A stretch of 43,500 nt of DNA from JAJISG01 sp964347325. Its GTDB lineage: Archaea; Thermoplasmatota; Thermoplasmata; RBG-16-68-12; JAJISG01. The translations under genes were made by a program, and so were the position numbers. Below, in pieces: positions 23,627 through 32,472 of this stretch. Each line of letters opens with the position of its first letter. Position 1 is the stretch's first letter. Where the stretch lies: positions 1-43,500 of the forward strand of contig CAYFYA010000012.1 of NCBI GenBank assembly GCA_964347325.1, written 5' to 3'. The notes beneath the pieces are model-generated. The model saw only the letters and a list, made by a program, of their open reading frames with translations, did no database searches and had not been told where the DNA came from.

Positions 23627-23783
23627 TTAGAACTTTTGTCCTTAGAGTAAGCGTCTCTAAAGAGATTAATAGCGTTTGACTTAATAGGGCACCGTCACCC
23701 GTCTTCCGCCACCAAGAGACACGGCAGTCTCTCATCATGCTTCTTTTGCCCAACCAGATGTCGGTGGCAGCCTATTGCCACCG
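23627..23783. repeat. structured direct repeat, copy B
   Basis: This is the second copy. GACTTAATAGGGCA is shared identically with copy A. GCCACC (23708-23713) can pair with GGTGGC (23763-23768), or GGTGGCA (23763-23769) with TGCCACC (23776-23782) as a seven-pair, six-base-loop hairpin. TTAGAG (23642-23647) and CTCTAA (23655-23660) form another dyad. Recognisable hypF-like coding sequence stops at the outer edge of this copy. Confidence 0.75.
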
Positions 23784-24136
23784 CATTGGGGCCAGGGCCC
23801 GGCGACATCGGGAGGAATTAGGGTGATACCGCCCTCCGTCTGGCTGGCGAATATCCCAAAGTCATGAAGACCTCGAAAGGGCCGCTTCTTCACTTCCACG
23901 CTCTCAACTTGAGAAAGCGGTGGCGCCGAGATTCTCAAAGCCTCCGTGAAAGTCTCCAGGGAGGTACTCAGCCCCTCCACGCCTGTGAAGACCCCCTGGC
24001 TGTTGTTCCAAACCCTTCCCTTGAAACCGAGGCTGTTGGCCAGGTTGTTGACGCAGGGTCTGAAGCCAACTCCCTGCTCAGTGCCCTGAACGTGGACTAG
24101 GATCCTCTGCCTCGTGACGAGGTCTGATCCTTCAAT
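23735..24136 (-). pseudogene. hypF: truncated hypF remnant (acylphosphatase-like N-terminal domain)
   Basis: The frame encodes RILVHVQGTEQGVGFRPCV, then FKGRVWNNSQGVFTGVEG and APPLSQVESVEVKK, closing with GGITLIPPDVA. This is the acylphosphatase-like domain of the carbamoyltransferase HypF, including the GVGFRP loop with its Arg and the Asn of WNNSQG. HypF is normally about 750 residues; here similarity stops after the PPDVA segment and the frame ends 16 codons into repeat copy B. No ATG/GTG/TTG occurs before the domain, and the frame follows directly, in phase, on the TAG of the protease gene. It is therefore read as a broken gene, with a remote chance of an expressed acylphosphatase. A complete hypF must be elsewhere if the hydrogenase is active. 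Confidence 0.7.
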
Positions 24137-24592
24137 CTAGTCATACCCCCACTCCTTGGCAGCTTCAGTAACTCTCCTCACCAGTTCAGGCAGAGCCCGT
24201 CTCACCTCGGGTCGGGGAGGGGCGCCAATGGTCTGGGATGTTGGGATTTCCATGGCGAAAACACGGAAACGACTCGGAACTCGGAGCCCAGCGCCCTGAG
24301 CAGTGATGATCGCCTCAGGAAGGCCGACGAAATGAGCGGAGGGAACCTGAACCGGTTTCAGCTCCTCTGAACTCAACTCCCTGATATTTCCAGGCTCGTC
24401 GCCAGGCACGGAGTCGACCACAATGGCGTCGTCGAAGCCGTCAAGCAACTCTATCAGATAGAGTCCAGATTGGCCACCAGACTTGACTTCTACACCGTCC
24501 CCAACGACGTCACTAAGAAGCTCAGCGGCCTCGAGTCCGATACCATCGTCGCCGAGTAAGTCATTCCCGAGGCACAGGATGAGGAGCTTCAT
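24137..24592 (-). CDS. hydrogenase maturation protease
   Basis: This 151-residue endopeptidase of the HybD/HycI/HyaD family cleaves the C-terminal tail of the [NiFe] large subunit once Ni is inserted. It starts with LILCLGNDLLGDDGIGLEAAELL, the family's LGNxLxxDDGxG signature, whose Asp/Glu are Ni-sensing residues; VVDSVPGDEPG near 59-69 holds the second conserved Asp, and SAHFVGLPEAI near 85-95 provides the conserved His. It begins five bases after mvhA ends, so its substrate is surely that large subunit (tail of 27 residues after His461). Its TAG is followed in frame by the hypF remnant. Confidence 0.93.
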   Translation of the reverse strand: MKLLILCLGNDLLGDDGIGLEAAELLSDVVGDGVEVKSGGQSGLYLIELLDGFDDAIVVDSVPGDEPGNIRELSSEELKPVQVPSAHFVGLPEAIITAQGAGLRVPSRFRVFAMEIPTSQTIGAPPRPEVRRALPELVRRVTEAAKEWGYD

Positions 24593-24597
24593 AACCT

Positions 24598-26064
24598 CTA
24601 ACCATCCCGCCTTATCTCCTTTCTAAGGGTTCCGTTGGAGTTGAATATCTTCACTTCCAGAGGCATGTGGCCTGGCAATGAATGTGTGGCACAGGCGTGG
24701 CAAGGGTCATATGCCCTGAAGGCCATCTCCACCTGGTTCAGGATACCATCGTCAACAACTCCGCCCTTGATGACTGACTTCGCGGCCTTTTCCACGGACA
24801 TCGCCATCCTGGCCGCGTTGTTCTGGGTCGCAACAATGAGGTTTGCGCCTGTTAGAATGCCTCTATCGTCACTCCTGTAATGGTGGATTAGGACACCTCG
24901 CGGGGCTTCCACGACGCCCATCCCCTCTTTGGGCGTCTCCGTCGGTATGGTACGAATCTTCTCGCTGATAATATCCGGGTCGTTGATAAGCTCCTGGAAT
25001 CTCTCTGCGGCGTAGACTATCTCCACGACTCTAGCCCAGTGATTCGCCAAAGTGTGGTGCACTGGCTTGCCGCCAAGCACCTCAAAGAACTTCTCGTACA
25101 GCTCCTGGGCCTTCGGTGTCGCCATCCCGTCGGAGGCGTTTAATCGGGCAAGAGGTGCAACGCTATAGATTCCGCTGTCCCTTCCTTCCACGAAACCCTT
25201 CCAGCCCACCTTCTTCAGGTAAGGGAACTTCACATAGGTCCAAGGCTCAGAGTGCTCCGATATGTGGTCCAGATACCTCTGGACTGGGAACTTATCCAGC
25301 TCCTTCCCATTGGGATCGACCACTCGGATTTGTCCTTCGTAGAAGTTGACGCGGTTTCTGTCGTCCATCAATCCCATGTAGTAGGTTCGATGGGTGTAGG
25401 CGTCGGATGTGATTGCATTCACGTAGTCCTCGTTGCTCAGCACGACATCTTCCAGGAGGTCGTGACAGAAGAGGCCGAACTTCACACCCCTGTCCGCTAT
25501 CACCCTGAACCTGTCTCTGGCCTCCTTGGTAACCCCCTTTGCAACGCCTCCAGGCAGCCCATGGACGGGGTGGATGACCTTGCCGCCGAGCTCGGTAATG
25601 ATGCCTCGGAGGTCCTTCCTCATCGCGATGACTCTCTTGCCGATCTCAAGGCCTGCCTTCTGAATCACTCCTAGGACGTTTCTCTCGGCCTTCGGCGCCG
25701 TGGGTCCCACGACGAAGTCCGGCCCGCCCAAGAAGAAGAGGTGGAGCGAATGGTCCTCCAGCATGAAAATGCTGTAAATCATCTCCCGGATCTTCTTCGC
25801 CATCTTGGGCGGATCCACCTTGAAGAGGTCGTCTAGGGCCTTCGTTGCTGCGGTGTGATGAGCTGTTGGACAGACGCCACAGATGCGGGAGGTTATCTGC
25901 GGAGCGTCTTCCGCCTGCCGACCCACGAGGAACTTCTCAAACCCTCGCAGCTCAGGGACTTGGAAATATGCCCGGGAAACATTACCCTTGTCGTCCAGGA
26001 ATATCGAGATCTTTCCGTGGCCTTCCAATCGTGTGATCGGATTCACGGTTACCTGCTTAGCCAC
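24598..26064 (-). CDS. mvhA: [NiFe] hydrogenase large subunit, MvhA type (group 3)
   Basis: This is the catalytic large subunit for H2 uptake or evolution. The proximal motif RICGVCPTAHH (C62, C65) and the distal motif DPCHACATH (C455, C458, H461) supply all four Ni ligands. The C-terminal peptide after His461 is 27 residues, ready for cleavage by the next gene's protease. TRLEGHGK near the N-terminus is the L0 motif. Length (488) and neighbours MvhG, MvhD and HdrA place it in group 3c (F420-non-reducing, Hdr-linked). GTG start with GGAGGTGA nine bases ahead, overlapping mvhG by eight bases. No signal peptide, hence cytosolic. Confidence 0.95.
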   Translation of the reverse strand: MAKQVTVNPITRLEGHGKISIFLDDKGNVSRAYFQVPELRGFEKFLVGRQAEDAPQITSRICGVCPTAHHTAATKALDDLFKVDPPKMAKKIREMIYSIFMLEDHSLHLFFLGGPDFVVGPTAPKAERNVLGVIQKAGLEIGKRVIAMRKDLRGIITELGGKVIHPVHGLPGGVAKGVTKEARDRFRVIADRGVKFGLFCHDLLEDVVLSNEDYVNAITSDAYTHRTYYMGLMDDRNRVNFYEGQIRVVDPNGKELDKFPVQRYLDHISEHSEPWTYVKFPYLKKVGWKGFVEGRDSGIYSVAPLARLNASDGMATPKAQELYEKFFEVLGGKPVHHTLANHWARVVEIVYAAERFQELINDPDIISEKIRTIPTETPKEGMGVVEAPRGVLIHHYRSDDRGILTGANLIVATQNNAARMAMSVEKAAKSVIKGGVVDDGILNQVEMAFRAYDPCHACATHSLPGHMPLEVKIFNSNGTLRKEIRRDG

Positions 26065-27037
26065 CTGACTTCACCTCCTTCCTCGAGGTCAACGGAAGAC
26101 GCGCCAGGGAGTATCTGTAGAAGACCCCCAAGGGATCGGGCACCTTTTCGAAGATCTCAAGCAACTCCTCTTCGTCATCGCTATCGATTATTGAGGACAG
26201 GAAGGAGATGCCCTTAGCACCCTGGTCCATGACCTCGTCAAGCGGACCGAAACAGCCCGTACAGGGCATGTGGCCCTTCACACACAGAGCGTCACATCCT
26301 CCACGGGTCACAGGGCCGAGACAGAGTAGGCCCTGGGCCAGGAGACAGGTCTCGGAGTCTATCTCCACCTCGTGCACCCGCCTGATCTCAGAGACTAGCA
26401 GCTTCTCAGGCTTCGAATCGTTCAGTGGACACTCGGAGCAGAGGGAACGGTCACCGGCGAGGACAGCTCCCTCTTGCGGAAGCTCGCCACCCAGGAGCGC
26501 AGTCACCGCATCGGAAACGATGTTGGGCGTCGGGGCGCAGCCGGGAATGTAGTAATCCACCTTGATGACCTCGTCCAGGGCCTTGACCTGGTTCCAGAAC
26601 TCCGGGAGTTCCACGAATCCCTCGAACGTCTCGAGCTTAACAACGGGCTCCTTCCCATCCCCCTCCTCTACTGTCGGTCCAGTGTGGTAGTAGTAGTCGA
26701 AAATTGTCTCCTTGTTCCACTGGTTTGCCAGACCGGGCACCCCTCCCAAGTGAGCGCAGGCTCCAAACGCGAATATTAGCTGTGACTTTTTCCTGAGAAG
26801 CTTGGCCATCTCCTCCTGCTCGGACATCCGAATGGCGCCGTTAATGAAGGCCGCCGTGATGCTCCCGTCCTCCATGGCCTCGACGTCCTCAACCTTGAAG
26901 TCCAAAGCCACCGGCCAGAAGACGATGTCCACGGCCTCCACGACCTCCAATATCTGCTCCGCTAGGTCGACTATGGCCTCCTCACAGCCGCCACAGGATG
27001 CACACCAGTAGAAGGCCACCTTCGGCTTCTCCGCCAT
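26057..27037 (-). CDS. mvhG: [NiFe] hydrogenase small subunit, MvhG type
   Basis: This is the iron-sulfur small subunit that carries electrons from the NiFe site. The N-terminus FYWCASCGGCEEA (C12, C15) and FAFGACAHLGG contain ligands of the proximal cluster; VDYYIPGCAPTP supplies another. The second half has CSECPLNDS, CLLAQGLLCLGPVTRGGCDALC and MPCTGCFGP, the ligands for the medial and distal clusters. There is no Tat signal, so it is a cytosolic group 3 enzyme. The frame opens with GTG at 27046, but ATG at 27037 with GAGG just upstream gives the usual MAEKPKVAFYWC start. It lies between mvhD and mvhA. Confidence 0.94.
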   Translation of the reverse strand: MAEKPKVAFYWCASCGGCEEAIVDLAEQILEVVEAVDIVFWPVALDFKVEDVEAMEDGSITAAFINGAIRMSEQEEMAKLLRKKSQLIFAFGACAHLGGVPGLANQWNKETIFDYYYHTGPTVEEGDGKEPVVKLETFEGFVELPEFWNQVKALDEVIKVDYYIPGCAPTPNIVSDAVTALLGGELPQEGAVLAGDRSLCSECPLNDSKPEKLLVSEIRRVHEVEIDSETCLLAQGLLCLGPVTRGGCDALCVKGHMPCTGCFGPLDEVMDQGAKGISFLSSIIDSDDEEELLEIFEKVPDPLGVFYRYSLARLPLTSRKEVKSGG

Positions 27038-27042
27038 CTTCC

Positions 27043-27477
27043 TCACACTCCATCCTCCCTCAAGGGACCAAGCTCTCGAATCTCTGCAGTGACCTCGTCA
27101 GCCACCCTCCGGAACTTCTCCGGTTCGGAGGCGGAAATCCACTCTAGGCGGATACGCCTGGGGTTGACTCCCAGCTGGGGGAGAAGCTTCTGCAGGAGCA
27201 GGAATCTGCGCAAGACTTTGTAGTTGCCCTCGCGGTAGTGGCAATCACCTGGGTGACAACCGCACATCAGGACGCCATCGGCCCCCCGCTTGAAGGCGGC
27301 GAGGACGAACTGTGGGTCGATGCGGCCCGAGCACATGGTCCGGATTATTTTCACGCTGGGAGCGTATCTAGCCCGTGACACTCCGGCTGCATCCGCGGCG
27401 ATATATGTACACCAGTTACAGACGAAAGCTACTATTTTGGGATTGAATGCTTTGAGCTTGTTCTCTACCTTCATCAT
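27043..27477 (-). CDS. mvhD: MvhD, iron-sulfur adaptor between hydrogenase and HdrA
   Basis: This 144-residue [2Fe-2S]-type protein passes electrons from MvhAG to HdrA. The cysteine pattern is complete: VCNWCTY (C20, C23), RTMCSGRI (C49), then MCGCHPGDCHY (C72, C74, C79). The ATG overlaps the hdrA stop (ATGATG), as expected of partners. The same domain occurs fused at the C-terminus of the long HdrA-like protein at the left edge, with parallel motifs, so this window has two forms: free and fused. Assignment is firm by motif and by context. Confidence 0.94.
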   Translation of the reverse strand: MMKVENKLKAFNPKIVAFVCNWCTYIAADAAGVSRARYAPSVKIIRTMCSGRIDPQFVLAAFKRGADGVLMCGCHPGDCHYREGNYKVLRRFLLLQKLLPQLGVNPRRIRLEWISASEPEKFRRVADEVTAEIRELGPLREDGV

Positions 27478-29456
27478 GCCAGCAACCCCCAGACTTCCTC
27501 CATAATCTGCTCATCCTCGAAGAGCTTCTGACCGATGGCAGAACTTGGACAGGCGGCTACACAGACACCACAGCCCTTGCACAGGGTTTCGTTGATCCTA
27601 GCCACGTTCTTCTCGTGGTCAAAATCGACTGCGAGATATGGACAGAGAGGCACACACACCTGACACCCAGAACACATGGATTCCTGCACGTACGCCAGAT
27701 TGGGCTCTAGCGTGATCGAGCCCTTCGATGTCAATGCGATGGCCTCCGCGGCGGCTGCCTCCGCCTGGGCAACGGTCTCAGGAATGTCCTTAGGACCCTG
27801 ACAGGCGCCAGCGATGTAGATTCCATCGTTGATGGTGGCCACGGGCGCCAACTTGGGATGCCTCTCGAGGAAGAAGCCCTCAGTGGAACACCCTATGTTC
27901 AACATGCGCCTCACTTCCTCCTTGTCTTTCTGGGGCTCCATGGCGACGCTAAGGATGACCATGTCCACCGGCACCCTCCGGACTACACCCATCAGTGTGT
28001 CCTCGGCCACGACCACCAGCTTGCCGTTCTCCTCCGGCGTCTGGGTCAAGTCGGTCACCTCTGCCACCTTCCCACGGATGAAGTGGACACCCTCGGAGAG
28101 CAAGCGCTTGTAGAACTCCTCGTAGGCCTTGCCAGGGGTCCGCATGTCGATGTAGAAGTTGTAGACCTCCGCCCCTGTCCTCTCCTTGATCAGGTGGGCA
28201 TACTTGAGGGAGTACATACAGCAGACCTTGGAGCAATATGCGTTGAAGTTCTCATCCCTGGAGCCGACACAATGGACGATGGCCACCGAATGCGGCTTCC
28301 GGCCATCGCGCAGGACGAGTTCCCCGCCGGTAGGCCCACTGGAGGAGGCGAGGCGTTCAACCTCCAGACCGTTGTACACATCGGGATATCTGCCGTATCC
28401 ATAGGCGCGGATCTGGGAGGCGTCGAAGATGTCGAAGCCTGTTGACACGATGATGCTGCCCACCTCGTACTCCTCGATGGTCTCCTCCTGGTCGAAGCGG
28501 ATGGCATCGCGATCACCACAGGCGTCCACACAGGTCTTCTTGCAGTTGTGGGAGATGAATTCGATACAGGTTTTGGGGTCGATTACCGCCACCAACGGGA
28601 CCGCCTGAGGGAACGGGATGTAAATCGGCTTTCTCTTGCCGATCCCCACATCGAACTCACTAGGGAATTTGGGCGTCTTGTAGACACATTGCTCGATACA
28701 CTCGAAACAACCCACACAGGCCTCCTCGTCGACGTAGCGAGGCTTCCTCCGTATCTTTGCCACGAAGTTGCCTACGTAGCCGTCCACCTCGACCGGCTCG
28801 GAGTAGGAGAGGATCTTGATGTTCGGGTGGTTCTTGACATGGTTCATCTTCGGGGCCAGGATGCAAGCGGAGCAGTCTAGGGTGGGGAAGGTCTTGTCGA
28901 ACCGTGCCATGTTCCCGCCGATGGAGGGCTCCCGCTCCACTAGGTAGACCTTCCGGCCGGCATCCGCTGCCGTGATAGCCGCCTGGATACCGGCGATGCC
29001 TCCACCAACGACGAGAATCTCGTCTCTCACGGGGACTTCCTTCCGTTCCAAGGGCGTATGTCTTGCCACGCGTCGCACCCCTGCAGCGAGAAGGGACTTG
29101 GCCTTCTCTGTCGCCTGTTCCCTATCCTCGGTGACCCAAGACACCTGCTCCCGGATGTTCACCATGTGGACCAAGAAGGGATTGGTGCCGGCCTGTTCCG
29201 CGGCACTGCGGAAGGTGACTTCGTGGAGGAGAGGGGAACAGGAAGCCACAATCACCCTGTTGACGCGGCCCTTCTCCAGGTCCTCCTTCAGAAGGTTCTG
29301 CCCCGGCGCGGAGCACATGAACTTGTACTCCCGGGCAACGGCGACGTGGGGGAGGCCCCTAGCGTACTCGATTAGGGCAGGCACGTCGACTACGCCGGCT
29401 ATGTTGAAGCCACAGTCACACACGTAGACTCCGACTTTGGGTTCATCCTTCGTCAT
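27474..29456 (-). CDS. hdrA: HdrA, flavin-containing heterodisulfide-reductase subunit A
   Basis: This is the FAD protein thought to bifurcate electrons in Mvh-Hdr complexes. Sequence (660 residues, full length): N-terminal VGVYVCDCGFNIAG; FAD motif VVGGGIAGIQAA near 150; LDCSACILAPKM near 193; CVGCFECIEQC near 243; a Cys cluster CKKTCVDAC near 302; CVGSRDENFNAYCSKVCCMYS; and two C-terminal [4Fe-4S] motifs CSGCQVCVPLCP (near 595) and CKGCGVCVAACP (near 626) for ferredoxin exchange. It lies between the membrane HdrDE-like gene and mvhD, with four-base overlaps on both sides. The usual HdrB and HdrC are absent as separate genes; the HdrD-like or EMO-like proteins may stand in. That substitution is inference. 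Confidence 0.94.
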   Translation of the reverse strand: MTKDEPKVGVYVCDCGFNIAGVVDVPALIEYARGLPHVAVAREYKFMCSAPGQNLLKEDLEKGRVNRVIVASCSPLLHEVTFRSAAEQAGTNPFLVHMVNIREQVSWVTEDREQATEKAKSLLAAGVRRVARHTPLERKEVPVRDEILVVGGGIAGIQAAITAADAGRKVYLVEREPSIGGNMARFDKTFPTLDCSACILAPKMNHVKNHPNIKILSYSEPVEVDGYVGNFVAKIRRKPRYVDEEACVGCFECIEQCVYKTPKFPSEFDVGIGKRKPIYIPFPQAVPLVAVIDPKTCIEFISHNCKKTCVDACGDRDAIRFDQEETIEEYEVGSIIVSTGFDIFDASQIRAYGYGRYPDVYNGLEVERLASSSGPTGGELVLRDGRKPHSVAIVHCVGSRDENFNAYCSKVCCMYSLKYAHLIKERTGAEVYNFYIDMRTPGKAYEEFYKRLLSEGVHFIRGKVAEVTDLTQTPEENGKLVVVAEDTLMGVVRRVPVDMVILSVAMEPQKDKEEVRRMLNIGCSTEGFFLERHPKLAPVATINDGIYIAGACQGPKDIPETVAQAEAAAAEAIALTSKGSITLEPNLAYVQESMCSGCQVCVPLCPYLAVDFDHEKNVARINETLCKGCGVCVAACPSSAIGQKLFEDEQIMEEVWGLLA

Positions 29457-31492
29457 AGAGCCTCCACCACCAGGTCGATGATGTCCACAACTTTGAGAGA
29501 GTCCTCGAGTTCCGCCGTCTTCACGGCGTCATCGAACATGACATAGTCCTTGGGGCAGGTGACGACTAGGGTATCCACCCCATCCAGGCTGGCCGCCTCC
29601 TTAACCCTCATCTCGGCCGGCCTCTCCGCCTGTCCCGGCACCTCCGACATCCAGATTCGTCCGCCGCCAGCAGCACAGCAGAAACTGTTGTCCCGGCAAC
29701 GGGGCATCTCCACCAGCTCCACCCCGAGGGCCTTCAGGACGTTTCTCGGGGCATCGTAGACGCCGTTGTAGCGTCCGAGGTAACAAGGATCATGGTAAGT
29801 CACTCGGCGGTTGAGCCTGCGTGAAACCTTCAACCGGCCCGACCGCATCCACTCATCCAGGAGCTCGGTGTAGTGCAGGACTCGGCCACCGTTCAGCTTC
29901 GGATACTCGTTCTTGAGCGTGTTGTACGTGTGTGGGTCGGTGGTGACGATGTCGCGGTACTTGCAGCCCTTGAGCTTCTCAACGTTGTCCTCCATGAGCA
30001 TCTCGAAGAGGCCCTCCTCCCCCACTCTGCGCGCGTCGTTCCCCGAGTTGGTCTCACTATCGTGGAGTATGCCGTAGTCCGTCCCAGTGGCCGAGAAGAC
30101 CTTCCCGACTCGAGCGGTAACCTCCTGGAGTCTGGGGTCGATGGAGGCGTAGTCACCCACGTACCACAGGTACTCGACCTCCTCATCCCGAGCGTCCTTG
30201 ACGGGCGTCTCTACCTTCTCGGTCCATTGGGTCCTTCTACTCGCCGGCACCCCCAGGGAGTTGCCATACCTTCCGAGGCTGACGAGGGCCGCCTGAAGGT
30301 TCTTGTCCAGGAAGCCCTGCTCCACCAGGTACCGGCGCATCTCCACTATGAGCGGCACGTGCTCGACCTGAAGCGGGCAGGCTTCCATGCAGGCGATGCA
30401 GGTACCGCAGGCCCAGAGCATCTCCTGGCTGAACATGCCACCCGCGACGGGCATCGGCTTTTCCGGTCCCATCCCCCTGAAACGGGCCGACAGCTCGAGG
30501 ATGAGCTTCCGGGGAGAGATTGGCAAGCCGCTCAGATAGGCCGGGCAGACCTCCTCACAGCGTCCACAGCGTATGCAGGCATCCAGGTGTGTGAGTTGAA
30601 CCCAGCTAAAGTCCGAGATCTGGCTCAGCCCCGAGGGCTCCATGGAGACTGGTGCCTCCAGGCGGCGGCCCGCCTTCTCGTCGGAAAACATCAGACTCCC
30701 GAAGCCCGCCAGGATGTGGAAGGCCTTGGAGAACGGTATGTAGGCGATGAAGCCCAGGGCTCCTAGGGCGTGGACCCACCAGAAGCCCAGGTGGATGTCC
30801 CAGGAGGCGGCGGTGCTGATGCCCGTGGCCCCCACCAGGGAGGCCAGGCCGACGCCGAGCGGCGACCACTCCTGGGCGAAGGTCGTGCCATCGACGTGGA
30901 TGCGGAAGCCCTCGGCGATAAACCCCGTCAGGCCCACGACGACCAGGAGGCCCAGGAAGATCCAGTCCCCTAGGATGATCTGGCTCATGGAAGCGGCCTG
31001 AGGCACGGCATCCTCCTCATAACGAAGGCGCGAGGACCTCCGAAAGGCCCTCCGTACTATCATCATTCCCAGTCCGATGAGGAACAGGATGCCGAAGAGG
31101 TCCAGGAAGAAGGAGTAGACCAGGTAGATAGTCCCCCGGAGGAAGGAGAAGCTGAAGAACAGCTTGGTGACTTCCTCATCTATGGTGAGGATGACGGTGC
31201 CTATGAAGAGGACCACGAATCCCCACAGGATGAGGTCGTGGGCGATGCCGGCGTACATGTCCCTCCTCCAGATGCGGGAGCGGAAGAGCGTGAGCTTCCT
31301 CACGGCGGCGGCAAACCTTCCCGCCAGGTGGTCAAACCGCCCCGACTTGCGGGCCTTCAGGTACCGCCTCGCCCGGAGCCAGGCCCCCAGGACGAAGAGA
31401 GCGACGGAGAGGGCAGCCAAGGAGTAGAAGGTGATCTTCACCCACTCTGGGAAGGCGTCGAACACCACTCTCCCCGCTTCCGTCGACATCAT
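29453..31492 (-). CDS. membrane HdrDE-like iron-sulfur oxidoreductase (EtfAB:menaquinone oxidoreductase type)
   Basis: This is a 679-residue fusion. The N-terminal 270 residues form about six TM helices of a NarI/HdrE-like cytochrome b, with His in AGIAHDLILWG, SWDIHLGFWWVHALG and KAFHILAGFG as heme-ligand candidates. Next come two [4Fe-4S] motifs, CIRCGRCEEVCP near 306 and CGTCIACMEACP near 362. The C-terminal half is HdrD-like with two CCG-type modules. Only the second keeps cysteines: HDPCYLG followed by SFCCAAGGG near 604, where the usual CCG reads CCA. This architecture beside etfAB is that of EMO (DUF224 protein), which passes electrons from Etf to menaquinone in fatty-acid oxidisers. 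It overlaps etfA and hdrA by four bases. The quinone link is from family knowledge. Confidence 0.87.
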   Translation of the reverse strand: MMSTEAGRVVFDAFPEWVKITFYSLAALSVALFVLGAWLRARRYLKARKSGRFDHLAGRFAAAVRKLTLFRSRIWRRDMYAGIAHDLILWGFVVLFIGTVILTIDEEVTKLFFSFSFLRGTIYLVYSFFLDLFGILFLIGLGMMIVRRAFRRSSRLRYEEDAVPQAASMSQIILGDWIFLGLLVVVGLTGFIAEGFRIHVDGTTFAQEWSPLGVGLASLVGATGISTAASWDIHLGFWWVHALGALGFIAYIPFSKAFHILAGFGSLMFSDEKAGRRLEAPVSMEPSGLSQISDFSWVQLTHLDACIRCGRCEEVCPAYLSGLPISPRKLILELSARFRGMGPEKPMPVAGGMFSQEMLWACGTCIACMEACPLQVEHVPLIVEMRRYLVEQGFLDKNLQAALVSLGRYGNSLGVPASRRTQWTEKVETPVKDARDEEVEYLWYVGDYASIDPRLQEVTARVGKVFSATGTDYGILHDSETNSGNDARRVGEEGLFEMLMEDNVEKLKGCKYRDIVTTDPHTYNTLKNEYPKLNGGRVLHYTELLDEWMRSGRLKVSRRLNRRVTYHDPCYLGRYNGVYDAPRNVLKALGVELVEMPRCRDNSFCCAAGGGRIWMSEVPGQAERPAEMRVKEAASLDGVDTLVVTCPKDYVMFDDAVKTAELEDSLKVVDIIDLVVEAL

Positions 31493-32472
31493 CCACCTCT
31501 CTCTGCCCTCAACCTCTCGACCAGGGGCGGTACAACATCCAGTAGGTCGGCCACGGACCCATAGTCGGCGACATCGAAAATCGGGGCCGACTTGTCCAGG
31601 TTAACGGCGATTACCAGCTCCGAGTCCTTCATCCCCTCCACGTGCTCTGGGGCGCCGCTGACGCCGAGGGCTAGGTACAGGCGGGGCTTAACCGTCACTC
31701 CCGACCTGCCGACCTGGCGCGACCTGGGCAGCCACTCCTGGTCGATGATGGGCCTGGTTCCGCAGACGGCCCCGTTCAGGACATTGGCCAACTCCTCGAG
31801 CATCTCGAGGTTGTCCTCGCTCTCGATGCCTCGTCCAGCGGCCACCAGGACAGGAACCTTCGAGATGTCGACCCCCACCATCTCCGGCTCGACGTACTCC
31901 TTGAAGACTACCCGGGAGGGCTCCATCGCAACGTGGGGCTCCGCCGTCTCCACCTCGGGGACCTGCTTCCTCATCCCCTCTTCCTTCGGGTAGTTGCCTG
32001 CGGATAGGAGGACGATGCCTGTTCCGGCTGAGATCTCAGAGCGGGAAACGACCTTGCCACCGTAGATAGTGCTGGTGACAACGAATCTGGAGTCCTTGAC
32101 CTCGACGCCGGAGGCGTTCCCGACGACCTTTGCGTCCAGGGCCATTGAGAGGGCGCCCCCCAGGTCGTAGCCGGAGCTTGTGTTTCCCAACAAGATGAGT
32201 CCTGGTGACAGCTCCCTGAGGGCGGGAATCAGAGCTCTCACGCTGGCGTCCGGGTTGAACTCCGCCAAGAGCTTGTGCTGGATAATGAGCAACTTGTCCG
32301 CCGCGAGGGGAAGGGCCTTGAAGGGCTCGACCTTCTCCGTCAGGAGGAGGCAGTGGAGCTCGGACTTGGTCTCGTCAGCGAGCTTTCGACCGCAGGCGAG
32401 TAGTTCCAGGGAGATATCCGCCAGCTCCCCCTTCCTCTGCTCCGCGACGACGACTATCGGGGCTGGGCTCAT
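31489..32472 (-). CDS. etfA: electron transfer flavoprotein alpha subunit
   Basis: EtfA, 327 residues. The C-terminal FAD domain shows SRQVGRSGVTVKPRLYLALG, then GVSGAPEHVEGM and NLDKSAPIFDVADYG, the highly conserved EtfA signature (family pattern: GxSGxxQHxxGM and NxDxxAPIFxxADYG). The position normally occupied by Gln in the SGAxQH motif is Pro-Glu here, a small deviation that some bifurcating or archaeal Etfs also show. It pairs with EtfB, whose gene overlaps it by four bases, and is followed by the EMO-type protein, so electrons from acyl-CoA or other dehydrogenases likely go to quinone. No dehydrogenase gene is in the window. Confidence 0.95.
   Translation of the reverse strand: MSPAPIVVVAEQRKGELADISLELLACGRKLADETKSELHCLLLTEKVEPFKALPLAADKLLIIQHKLLAEFNPDASVRALIPALRELSPGLILLGNTSSGYDLGGALSMALDAKVVGNASGVEVKDSRFVVTSTIYGGKVVSRSEISAGTGIVLLSAGNYPKEEGMRKQVPEVETAEPHVAMEPSRVVFKEYVEPEMVGVDISKVPVLVAAGRGIESEDNLEMLEELANVLNGAVCGTRPIIDQEWLPRSRQVGRSGVTVKPRLYLALGVSGAPEHVEGMKDSELVIAVNLDKSAPIFDVADYGSVADLLDVVPPLVERLRAERGG

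Noticed and set aside
23447..23783. CRISPR array
   Set aside because: Only two copies, of about 160 bases and diverged; no short repeats with unique spacers.
24134..24139. TAG between protease and hypF fragment read as pyrrolysine or read-through
   Set aside because: HypF is never fused to the protease, no Pyl signal is visible, and the HypF part is truncated, so a broken gene is simpler.
29873..30766. 297-residue plus-strand open frame
   Set aside because: It is antisense to the EMO-like gene and lacks motifs.
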